Assembly: GCF_040115645.1 (NCBI RefSeq)
Contig: NC_089567.1
Coordinates: 2,852,001-2,916,000, forward strand
Source: Euwallacea fornicatus
Taxonomy: Eukaryota > Arthropoda > Insecta > Coleoptera > Curculionidae
DNA: 64,000 bases
Direction of reading: 5' to 3'
In this document: piece after piece, positions 32,346 through 43,162 of the stretch
Layout: every line of letters begins with the position of its first letter
Numbering within the stretch: position 1 is the first letter of the stretch
The notes under the pieces: model-generated
What the model was told of the DNA's origin: nothing
The model's database searches: none
The model's input: only the letters and a program-made list of their open reading frames with translations
Translations under genes and position numbers: made by a program

Positions 32346-33236
32346 AGTATTCTTAAAATGCTTGTTGTATGATTACTATTTCTTTCAGCCAGAATCCGCA
32401 AGGATGTATTCAGATCTTCTAAGACTTCTCCAATTGTATTTCATTTTTGAATTTCTTTCTCCTTGCGTATGTTGTAACGGTCCGATTTGGGCTTTTGTTC
32501 AAGTTCATTTGCTGGCTGAGAATTTTCATTTAATAATATATAACATTTTAACATGTCATGTGTATTTTCCAAAACTTCCATACAGTCTAACTAAATACCA
32601 AATACTCAGAGTTAATATATATCAAGAGGAATTCCAAATAAATTTTATTAAAACTGTAGTGATCGTAAAACCAATGACTGAATTGCTGCTTCGGTGTTTT
32701 GACAGGAATTTTCATAGGCAATTCATGTAAAAAAAATTAAGAAGTGATATTTCTGTAATTTTCGATAATAAATATTATAAATATTTGAAAAGGATTTAAA
32801 ATTTTCTATTTTATTAAGCCACGGCCACCTGCAGTTTATATTTGAAAAAATAAAGCGGTTGCAATTTATAGGAAAACGGTGAACAGCAGAAAAAAATTGT
32901 GCACTCCATTAGATTCCTCTCAAAAAAAGTACTTTAATAATGGTTTTACGCAATTCCAACATTTTAATAAATAAGAAAGTTATTGCCGATTTCCAAATTG
33001 GCCAAAAATCGAAATACTTTCTATATCTCAGTGTGTCGTGACGATATCGGGAAACGGTTTGTGACGTTAAACATTTCTCAAAAATTGAGCCCGCAACACT
33101 TAAATCAGTTTTCTTCTATCTAGCCAGAAAATAGGTTTTTCTTGTCAAAACCCTCCAAACTGAAAAACCCTGTATATGGAAACGGCACAATTGATTCTTC
33201 GAAACACTCTCCAGACAATCTCATCACAGCAACATA

Positions 33237-34845
33237 CAATTAGGTGCAGAACTGAGTCAATACTTAGAAAATTCGTATTAATGGTGGTATAAACAAAATA
33301 TCTAACAAGTATTCAAAGGAAGGCTTTTAATTTGAAAAAGTACATTAACATTAACATTAAAACCATACAAAACATTTGCCGAAAATAAATGGGGTACATC
33401 AAATAATCCTAAATAAAATTGGTTCAGTTTTGCTCCACTAATGTTAACAATGAACACTTTGGTCGACATTGACACTAATATTTGGTCCAGAGACCTTTAG
33501 CTTTTTCAACAGCTAATATAGACGAGTACGAACCATTTAATCGCATATCCTCCGTTAATAAACATCATAATTCAAAATCTTTAAACAATGAAGCCGATTT
33601 CAAAGTTTCAAAGAAAATTAATTGAAAAATCACTGATTGATGGAAGATCCACACGGGAAATCGCATTTCAATTAAATATAAGTCAATCCACAGTACAAAG
33701 GGTAAAAAATAAGTGCAAAATTTCCTTAAAAATAAATAAAAGTGGCCAACCAAAAAAGATGTCTGCGCAAGATACTCGAAGAGTAATTAGATATTTGGGC
33801 AGTGGTGAAGCCTCTTCGGCCTCCCAAGCAGCCGTGTTGCTGCGAGGGGATACTGGGAAATCGGTGAGCAAATGGACAGTCCAACGAGCTTTACATCAGT
33901 TCAAATTTGTTGCTGTGGAGAAGAAGAAGAAACCCCTACTTTCTAAGAAGAATATTAGGGCACGACTAGATTTTGTAAAAAGATATGAGGCACGGACCGA
34001 GAAGGATTGGATGAAGGTTATTTGGTCTGATGAAACTAAAGTTAACAGATATGCAACAGATGGTCGACATTGGAGCTGGAAACGAGAGGGAGAATCCATG
34101 AAACTAAAAGATTTCATTCTGACGGTGAAACATGGGGGAGGAAATATTAAAGCTTGGGGCTGTATGTCGGGATATGGGGTTGGACCATTGAAGAAAATAG
34201 ATGGGATAATGAACCAGCACATCTATAAAGCCATTTTAAATGATCACCTAATAGATACTGTTAATAATATGCCTTATCCCACTAGCAAAGTAATTTTCCA
34301 ACAAGACAGCGACCCCAAGCATACCGCAAAATCTGTGAAGGAATGGTTGGGTACCCAAAAATTTCAGGTTTTGCAGTGGCCGGCACAAAGTCCCGACCTA
34401 AATCCCATTGAGAATCTATGGGCTTACGTGAAATATCATCTGGTCAACGACTACGATTCGCCACCATCTTCACTTAAAGTTTTATGGGAGAGAATAGAAG
34501 AAGTATGGGACCAAATTCCACTTGATTTCCGTGAAACACTAACAAAAAGCATGCCGAGACGTCTACTAGCTGTTGAAAAAGCTAAAGGTCTCTGGACCAA
34601 ATATTAGTGTCAATGTCGACCAAAGTGTTCAATGTTAACATTAGTGGAGCAAAACTGAACCAATGTTATTTAGGATTATTTGATGTACCCCATTTATTTT
34701 CGGCAAACGTTTTGTATGGTTTTAATGTTAATGTTAATGTACTTTTTCAAATTAAAAGCCTTCCTTTGAATACTTGTTAGATATTTTGTTTATGCCACCA
34801 TTAATACGAATTTTCTAAGTATTGACTCAGTTCTGCACCTAACTG
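33237..34845 (+). mobile_element. Complete Tc1-like transposon with long TIRs
   Basis: A 1609-bp element is flanked by TA (33235-33236 and 34846-34847), starting CAATTAGGTGCAGAACTG and ending CAGTTCTGCACCTAACTG. The inverted repeats are about 279 bp (33237-33515 and 34567-34845) and nearly identical. The right repeat includes the last 41 bases of the transposase gene. The transposase is uninterrupted. This is the best candidate in the window for an active DNA transposon. Confidence 0.95.
33588..34607 (+). CDS. Tc1-family DD34E transposase, intact
   Basis: 339 residues, the usual Tc1 length. Residues about 1-60 form a helix-turn-helix (STREIAFQLNISQSTVQRV). A GQPKK hook leads to a second DNA-binding unit (KSVSKWTVQRALHQF), with a basic stretch near 115. 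The catalytic core has WSDETKVNRY (first Asp), QQDSDPKHTAKS (second Asp) and SPDLNPIENLW (Glu), with exactly 34 residues between the last two. KHGGGN and AWGCMSGYGVG are also conserved family positions. It ends GLWTKY. The start ATG 33588 follows AACA and is the only suitable one. It would bind its own inverted repeats and cut at TA in the nucleus. No damage is visible. Confidence 0.95.
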   Translation: MKPISKFQRKLIEKSLIDGRSTREIAFQLNISQSTVQRVKNKCKISLKINKSGQPKKMSAQDTRRVIRYLGSGEASSASQAAVLLRGDTGKSVSKWTVQRALHQFKFVAVEKKKKPLLSKKNIRARLDFVKRYEARTEKDWMKVIWSDETKVNRYATDGRHWSWKREGESMKLKDFILTVKHGGGNIKAWGCMSGYGVGPLKKIDGIMNQHIYKAILNDHLIDTVNNMPYPTSKVIFQQDSDPKHTAKSVKEWLGTQKFQVLQWPAQSPDLNPIENLWAYVKYHLVNDYDSPPSSLKVLWERIEEVWDQIPLDFRETLTKSMPRRLLAVEKAKGLWTKY

Positions 34846-34847
34846 TA

Positions 34848-36996
34848 GTAACATCAAGAAATAGCATAGTATCACAAATATGAAAAATTACCGGTAGCAG
34901 CCTGGTAATGACTAATTCGCGAACATTTGGAGACAAGAAAAAATTAATTGATAAATTGTTGAAAAATCGTATCTTTCCTATTATGCAACTTTTATTATGC
35001 TGTTTTCAGTTTGGTCAACCTCTTTTGCGGTAGCTGACCACCCCCTTAAAAATAAAATCGGAAGAGTTCCCCCCCTCCTATATTTTAATGTGTTCCAGCG
35101 CGAGCAATAATGGTGTTTATTAATGCTGATAGTATTGTATTGTATCGAATTGAGTAAATTGGCGCACAGTAACAGTGGAAAAAATATTAAATAAGATTAT
35201 TCAAGCTCTCGCCGCTTTGGCGGATTCAAGCGCTTTTCTGTTTTTATCACAAAAATATCGTATCTAGACGATTCAGTAAAGTAGCTTCCAACTGCCTTCC
35301 GCTCAAACAGCCAATAAAATTAAGATCGGAAAATTGGAGTGGAAACAGACCAAAACAAAACCTTTCTGTGCAATCGAACAAATATATTTTTCAAATAAAA
35401 CTTCGCAGATCGGTTCAAATGGCGTTCCGGAGAAAACCTGCTTTGTTCCCTATACAACTCTATTGGCCGTAACTCTCAAGAACTGATCTACGACATCACT
35501 GCAGCATTTCCACTGCTTTAATCATGAATTTTTCATTTCGTTGCCCGAAAAAGGTAGAAACAGGGTCTCCTCTACAAAGGTAAAGAATTTCAACACGTGA
35601 ACTCCTGTTTATGAGGCGCTGTCTTCGACAATCATTCAAAGGCGTGTCAAGTGGATGTAGGTCATGTCAGGAGCCATGTCGAAGAATATCAAATCATGCA
35701 AATTCCGACTTTTAAAAAATGATCTCCGTCGAGGCTCCTTCGCTCCAAATTTTAAGTAGGTTGTGATGTATTCCCCGGAATAACAATAGCTGGAGCCCTA
35801 AAAATGAAATATGAAACTAAAGAATGATAAAGGTCCCGCAAGGGGATTTATTGAGCACTGTCATTGGAGTGTTGCAAGTTTTCACAATGTGACGCCGCAT
35901 AAAGGCTTCATTACAAGACACAAACTGCAGGCAACAGCATTGTTAAAAAAATTCTCTCGTTTTTAAATTGGAGTCGTCCACCCGTGTAACGAGGAACATG
36001 TTGTTCACTCAATTTACTTGCCCATTGTAAATGCACAAGCCCTCGTTGAATCCGCATTGTTATTGCAGTTTCAAAAAATAAATAAATTGAACAAACGCAC
36101 TACAGTTTATGTAGGTATGTTGTTCCACCAAAAATTATTCGTTTTATTTTGTGTGATTCCATTATCGTCTGAAAACTAATTAACAAATTAATAGAAAAGC
36201 ATGGCACTTCACCAGAAAACTCTATCGATTTTCATCAAGACCTTCTTTTAATTAAAGTTAGAGTCGGCAGCATAATACCAAGATGCTTCCTCGCTTTGTG
36301 TCTGCAGTTCTCAGAGTCGCATTGATGTTTCCTTTTAAATCCCAATATCTTTGCCAGTAGTTTTAATTTTATGGCCCATTCGAACGAAATTAAGACACAA
36401 ACTTGCTTCGTATCGATAATGGTTCCAGGAAGAGAACTCTAACTTTCGTGAAGTTTATCTTTTCCTCTAACACGTCGGTAAACCGCAGGCGAGTTTCCAC
36501 CGAAAGTTTTTAGGGCTGGTTTAATGCTGATATAGAATCTTTTTATTTGGCTTGATTGGGTCTAGAAATTGTTATTCATCCACAGCTGTGAATATGTTTG
36601 AAATTAAAAGTATCTAATAACAACTACCTAAACCGAATATTACAAGTGCGACGTTATTACTCCTTTAAAATTCTTAATTTAAAAGTTTCCGTGTTCTATG
36701 TCTATCCAGCTCATTTCCTGACATGAATATGATTTGTGATATGAAGGTTGCAGGTAATTGTGACTGAAAAGATGTAAAAAAGTAAAGAAACAGAAATCTT
36801 CGTTTTATACTTGCTATAAAAATTCGTGGAAGTTCGTTTACTTTTAGTGAAGTCTACCGACATAATTTTTTGGTATACAGGGTTACTGATAATTAGACTT
36901 ATTCCTTTTGGGAAAGTGATAAGATATGAAGAGTAAATTGAAGGCATACATTTATATTCCAAAACTCACTAGATTTTGAGTTACTTAAAAAATATA
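34848..36996. other. Intergenic stretch, no recognised gene
   Basis: No conserved protein motif and no element pair. TATACAGGGTTACTG at about 36874 resembles a transposon end without a partner. An 83-codon frame at 36711-36962 has no domain. Confidence 0.4.
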
Positions 36997-38388
36997 TACA
37001 GGGTGGGCCACGAGTAACGCCTCGGAATTTCATGACAAAGCCAAGAGATTTTTTAACTGTTTCTTTTTTGAGATGTGCACAGACTAACTAGAGCTACATT
37101 TTAAAATTATTTTCAAAGTAGACAGAACGTCCCAAACACATGTAAGTGATCAAAGTTGCATTTTTTTAAATGGGATCCCCTGTACATTATATAATTTTTG
37201 AACTCAACCATTAAAATAAAATTAAATTGTATTAAGGTTTATGGTATCTAACTCTAGCAGTTTTTGAAATAGTTCAGTTTTTGTCAAGATGCAAGATAAT
37301 TTTCGACACCCAATCTCTCATCCCATATTTAAGTTTTTAAAACAAAATTTTAATAGGAAGCCATTAAGGGACCAAATTTTGTACTCTAAGTTTCAAAAAG
37401 TCGGCGAATTGTACAGGGTGTTCTAAAAATAGCGCCAAATTTGTTCAATTTTTAACTGTTAATAACTTTTTTCATTTAAATGAGACATCCGGTATGTTGT
37501 GTTACTGTTAGATGCCAAATTTACTTATCTATCGAATATCATTAGGGTTCTCTATACCTAGCTCTACTCATTTTCGCAAAAAACATACATTTTTATAAAA
37601 ATATCTAAATCCCCAATTTTAGCATTATGCCATATGAAATTGCTAAGATATCCATGCAATTTAATTATTTACTTGCGTATATTTGTATATTACAATTTTA
37701 ACAATATTAACAAAAAGCAGAAAACTAAGTATAATTAAAAAAATTTATATCAGGTGTTCTACATGATGACCATTTTCTTCTATGCATATTTTGATTCTTT
37801 CTTCAAAAGATCTTCTGACATTTTCCAGCATTTGTGACGTAATAAAGGTAAAAACATTTCTAATTCTCATTTTCATATCATCAGTCATGGTAGGAGGAAT
37901 CTTATAAATTTAATTTTTTACATACACCCATAAAAAATAATCCATGGGAGTAAGGTCAGGTGATCTAGCTGATCAATTGCCTGGACCACTCCTGCCGATC
38001 CATTTACTTGGAAATTTTTTGTCCAGATATCTTCTGACCGAGTGATGAAAATGAGCCGGGGCACCATCGAGTTGAAGAAAATTGGCGTTGAAAATTATCT
38101 TGTATCTTGACAAAAACTGAATTATTTCAAAAACTGCTAGAGTTAGATACCATAAACCTTAATACAACTTAATTTTATTTTAATGGTCGAATTCAAAAAT
38201 TATATAATATACAGGGGATCCCATTTAAAAAAATGCAACTTTGATCAATTACATGTGTTTGGGACACTCTGCATACTTTGAAAATAATTTTAAAATGTAG
38301 CTCTTGTTAGTCTGTGTACACCTCAAAAAAGAAACAGTTAAAAAACCTCTCATAAAATTCCTAGGCGTTACTCGTGGCCCACCCTGTA
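36997..38388 (-). mobile_element. Long-TIR D,D41D-type element
   Basis: Starts TACAGGGTGGGCCACGAG, ends CTCGTGGCCCACCCTGTA, and is flanked by TA (36995-36996 and 38389-38390). The arms pair over about 330 bp. Each arm is itself bounded by a second terminus-like sequence (GGGATCCCCTGTA near 37195 and TACAGGGGATCCC near 38208). The core contains the C-terminal half of a transposase on the minus strand. Confidence 0.92.
37745..38093 (-). pseudogene. D,D41D-type transposase, C-terminal half
   Basis: Read from 38093 downward in one frame: NFLQLDGAPAHFHHSVRRYL (second Asp), KWIGRSGPGN, an in-frame TGA in the place of Trp, SARSPDLTPMDYFLWVYVKN (third Asp) with a TAA after it, then IPPTMTDDMKMRIRNVFTF and an end at EENGHHVEHLI. 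Forty-one codons separate the two Asp codons. Only nonsense changes break this half. The first catalytic block and DNA-binding domain are absent. Confidence 0.88.
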
Positions 38389-38390
38389 TA

Positions 38391-41300
38391 TTCGGGATCT
38401 TAATGATTTCAGAGTGATTTTTCAAGAATTTCTTTTCGGTGTTTTTACTTTTGCTACACAATCACTTGTCTAACATTAGCATCTACTAATTTCTCAAGAA
38501 ATTATTTTTTTTTAATAAAAACCAGCCTTACACTCAAAAACCTTTTCGATCGTGATGCTTTTCTCACTTAAGATTTAAATATTATTATCATTGCAATAGC
38601 ATGTCAATCTTAAAAACCTACACTGTTCAAATATTATCGTTTTTGTAACAAATAAAAACTACCGAAATTTTTGAAGAGCACCTGTATTTTACATTCTGTG
38701 CAGGCAGATAAAAATCAGCTAAAAACATGCCAAAATTACTAATGTCAGTTTATTCCATATCAATGACAATTTTGCAATCTTACAATAAACCGGAGATGTA
38801 AACGAATTAATGATGCTTATTTGTAAACCAAATGGCAACGTTTTGTCAACAAACACTCCACACTACTGATACAAATTTTCATGAAGTTTTAGGTTGAATT
38901 TGCTATATTTAAATAAAGTTCTCTGAAAATCACTCGTGCCTAAGTTTGCGGACAAAAATTCGACAAACCATTCCAAGTTTTTGATCAAAACTATTTAATA
39001 GTATTTCATTCAAAATTCTGAAATGAAGGCCTCTAAGCTGATAATCATTGAATAGATTATACAACAAATTTTTGATAAATTTATTCTCCGCTTTGGTAAA
39101 ACATGCCGAAGAAAAGTTTTGTGACCTGCTCCACCACATTGATTTTATATTCAATGAGCTTTTACAGTCATTCGATCTCATTATAATCTTAAATAACAAA
39201 CATTTCCTGTAAAGGCAAAAAAATGTAACATTTTGAAAATATCCTTTCTCGGGCAAAACAAAAAAAAAACGTCCATAATGTAAATTTGATACTTAGCGAC
39301 CAAGCCAATTAAATGACACTGCAATCAAAATTCAAGATTTACCGTAGATATCGCATGCTATGATATCAAATAATTGGTAAAAATTTTACATTTACCACTG
39401 AATTTTTCTTTGTCTTGTACAACATTAAAAAAATAGTTTAATTTATATATTGATCTACGTTCCTCACTCCAGAAGAAACGGCCCGTCAGATCCTTTTCGA
39501 TTATGAATCGGGACTACGTCGTTTTTTCAACCTACAGTGCCTTTAAAATCATGAAAAATTATACCATATCGGTTTGTTAGCAATTCATTTGGTTAATCTT
39601 AGTGGAAATGATTTTAATTAATTCTTTTCCATGAATCCCACTATTCACATGTTGGTTTAATGCATACAAAATCATGAATTATTCACTTTAACGTATAATT
39701 TTTCGATTGTTTTAAACACTAATGCATGATTTTAATGTAGGCAACTAAACGTAGAAAATCAACAAACACATTATTGCCGCCCTACTAGACATATACACAA
39801 CAGATATAAATAGGTTATAAAACATACATTGTTTCTCACCCATATTTCTGTCAAATGTCATGGTTGTGTCACTGTCATCATGATTAAATTTTCCAAACAT
39901 TAACTCACATGCTTCGACACATAATCCCTACTATGACGGCAATTCGTTCACTATCATCAGTCAAAATTTTCTTTGAAATTGGAAATAATTATGAATTGTT
40001 GATCGATGAAAAATCTTTGAAAATTTTTGGTTAGAGGCAGTCAATACAGGAACGTAAAAAATTATATCGTGAGCGACCGATATAATGAGCAACCTCGTGA
40101 ACAAAGAACGTTTTAGTTAACTTGGACTGGATGTAAAACTAGCAGACAGAATCTCCTGCGAATACTTCATTTCCTTTTAACTTAGGAAACTAAGGACTTT
40201 TCCAAAGAGAGGTTCACTAATTTCAATTGAAAGGTTCTTTTAAAAAACCTAATCGTGCTTTCTCTTTTAGCTCTATTTGAGGTTTTTCGCTTTTCCCATT
40301 CACGACAAAAAAAGTGTTCCGCCCTTGACCATCTAGGCTCTTGAATTCAGCAATCCCGATAAATAATGCCCGGAATTCCTGCAAACTCAAGAACTACGAG
40401 CCAGAACCAATTCATTTAGCAATGTTAAGTGGATCCTTGAAAAGGCCATTAGGAGAGCCTACCGGCTCACATTAAAAGCTGATGTTTGGACTCCGTCTTG
40501 AATCGTTTGCTCTTTGTTTCTTAAATGGGCGTCAATTTAGATCGTGTTGTTAATTTCTGAATTCCACCTCTAGCCTTAAAATCATCCCGATAACGTCATC
40601 CCCCTACATAACAGTCTAATAAACATTTCACCGCGCCCTAATAAAGTCAATTTACGCATCCCGTTAACGCAGCATTTAAGATGGTCATTATCAGATAATG
40701 AGCTGCATAAAAGTTAATGCTCAAAGTTCAAAAGTTCCGCTTTATAAACAACTCCCATTAGAATCGAGGCTTCTGCTAAGGGCCCTCTAGCATTTCCAGC
40801 AACATTTTTAGGATATTTTAATAGAATTTCCAAGAAGTATCAGTGACTCCACCTAGCGTAAGCAGCAGAAACCGGCGAAATGATCGATTGAACATTAGGA
40901 CGTGTCCTGTCCTGGCTGGTCAAGGATCGATGAACATCAGACAGGAATTAGGTTATCGACTTAACCATAAAATGATTTCTTTCAGTTTTTTTTGCATTGT
41001 CTCTCAGATGGCGCAAGCTATGCGAGCTTACAAGTGTCTCATAAATTAATAGGAAACCTAATAATGCAAATCGACACGACGAGGTTGCGTAAACGGCGTT
41101 AACGGTAATGGTTAAATATGTATAAAACTGACGGTTGTCATAATTTTATTTTAGCCCACCTCGTTTATTAATTGGGTCCTTATTACTTGATTTCGTCACA
41201 TAAAATAAATAATTTTATATAAAAAAATATAGGTATATAGGGCGGCAATACGTCATTTTCATAAAGATGGTCTTAGATGTTAATAAAATAATAATAATAA

Positions 41301-41456
41301 CAATAATGAACAATAATAATCACTGAATATTAAGTAATAGTTACGATAAAGGTTACACGTACTGACAACGCCGAGGGCCGAATGTTGTAATTCATAATTT
41401 ATGCACTAAACAATTTACACCAACCAATGTAAAGATCTAAATTGTAAAATAAATCA
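38391..41456. other. Long intergenic stretch, no recognised gene
   Basis: I find no transposon pair, conserved motif or convincing coding frame. A 108-codon minus-strand frame at 38930-39256 is rich in Phe, Lys and Asn with no domain, and looks fortuitous. This is the largest block without a recognisable element, so if host regulatory or exonic sequence exists in the window, this is a likely place. Confidence 0.4.
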
Positions 41457-42250
41457 AATGTTTAAACATCCAAATCTCCTGCCTCCATTCTTCAAGGAAG
41501 AACGCACCTTCAGAAAGACGAAAAATTGGAACACTCAAAACCCGGCAAATTACAAGCCCATCACCTGTCTGCCACCACTATACAAACTAGTGACATTCAT
41601 TATTGCAAACAAAATTCAAAAATACATGGAAGGAAACAAAGTACTGACCGAAAAACGAAAGGAATATAAAAAGAGAAACGAAGAATATAAAGAAAAGTTG
41701 AGAAACGAAGAAAATAAAGAACAATTTACCAACGATGTAACAATCATCAAAAATATTCATGTAAAAAAGCATTCACGCTCATTCGCCGCTTATGTTTTGT
41801 AGAAAGAATTCGACGTGATCCCCACTAGTGGCTGAAGAAGATATTAAGAATTTATAAAATATATACGAAACTTTCTTTCATATGCAGTGATGGAATGGAC
41901 CATTACAAAAGACCCAAGAATCAACAAAGATGTAACGAAAACAGAATCGATTAATATCAATAGAGGGACATTTCAGGGTGAAGCTTTGACTGAATTGTGA
42001 TTATATATGTCATTAAATTCGCTCTCCAGGGTCGTAAATAGCGTGCGTTATAGATATAAAGTCATGATTGGATTATGGTTAGCTACAATAAACCATATTA
42101 TGTATATGGATTACATTAAACTCTATGAATCGGCGAATGCAGAATTATAAAACTGTTGAAAACGGTGGGTAAAATATCATCAGGCATGATGGATATAAAA
42201 GTGTTGGGAATTGATCGGTGTGACTAACTCCGTATCGAAAAAAATAAGTG
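41457..42250 (+). pseudogene. Decayed LINE reverse transcriptase fragment
   Basis: The first block reads WNTQNPANYKPITCLPPLYKL then IIANKIQKYMEGNKVLTE, which matches the early RT blocks of non-LTR elements. After stops and frame changes come INRGTFQGEAL (block with the G-F-Q-G motif), LNSLSRVVN, and HIMYMDYIKLYE, where the active-site Met-Asp-Asp is Met-Asp-Tyr. It belongs to a different LINE lineage from the Jockey-like copies at 8692 and 22370. No tail is identified. Confidence 0.7.
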
Positions 42251-42600
42251 AATACCACAGAATCCTAAGAACATCCAATCATTTCAAATGCTAGAATATG
42301 TCCAAACTTAAAGATGAGAAGCACGGAAATGTCGTTTTGATAATCAATCACAGCAAAGGTCAGAAGGTCCAACAACGCCAACATCCCTCACGTCCGCACT
42401 CAACATTATCCGGTTTAAAACAAACTAAGTCAAGCTGAACCGAGCTGACCCTAGCCACACTAGTAGGAGTAGAAATCAACTAATGATTGCAGAGAACTAT
42501 AACAAAGGCACCGACAGTATAATTTTGATTAACTAGTTTACATCAGGATCATCAAGACATCATCACGTCATATCATATTTCCATATTCAGCATATACAGC
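42251..42600. other. Intergenic, nothing recognised
   Basis: Possibly the tail of the LINE remnant to its left. No element end or motif is clear. Confidence 0.35.
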
Positions 42601-43162
42601 ACTTGTAAAAAGTATTTAAAAACGTTTATAACCTTCATAAACCGGATATTTTTTAAAGATTATTAAACACGTATAATTTTATTTTAAAAAAGACATTTAA
42701 TGCATTATTTTCGACGTTCGAACTGTTCACCCCCGTGCAGCTATCCCTACTATCCTTTTATTTTCAAATGAAAAGGTATTCACTGTAGTACATCAAATGA
42801 ATGATAATTCAATAGGGGATATAGCAGTATATTTAGGATTAAAATTGGATCTACGGTTGCCTTAAAAAATAAAACCATTCATTACAAAATAAAGCAACTT
42901 ACTATAACATCAAACAAAATTAAAATTCCTACAATAAATGCACAAATTGGGCTCCAGTAACAATTTGGCAGTAACTCAGTAGTTCCTCAAACTCTATAAT
43001 GGAATTATCCAGTGTTGCTTCTGTTATTAATTCTAATCATTTTTGAATTCTAAGACGTAAAACATCTACGTTTTGTAGTCTATTTTTGTAAACAGAAACC
43101 TTTTAAGTGAATCCACAAAAAAAATCAAGGAGTGTAAAATCTGGAGATCGTAGCGGCTATTA

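Larger units (their letters stand above)
29618..33174 (-). mobile_element. Outer long-TIR element carrying another element
   Basis: The right end is AAACCCTGTA at 33174 followed by TA. The left end is degenerate near 29618. The arms, 29618-29990 and about 32780-33174, are inverted copies (for example GGAAAAACCTATTTCCT on the left and AGAAAATAGGTTTTTC on the right). Subtracting the inner element at 29995-31426 leaves about 2.1 kb. It contains a degenerate transposase at about 31722-32345. Confidence 0.8.

Noticed and set aside
32362..32730. 122-codon plus-strand frame
   Set aside because: It lies opposite and beside a decayed transposase inside the element at 29618-33174 and shows no domain.
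36874..36890. Extra transposon end (TATACAGGGTTACTG)
   Set aside because: No matching inverted partner was found to the right, so no element is called.
38930..39256. 108-codon minus-strand frame
   Set aside because: No motif, low-complexity composition and no splice or promoter context. Frames of this length arise by chance in 64 kb.
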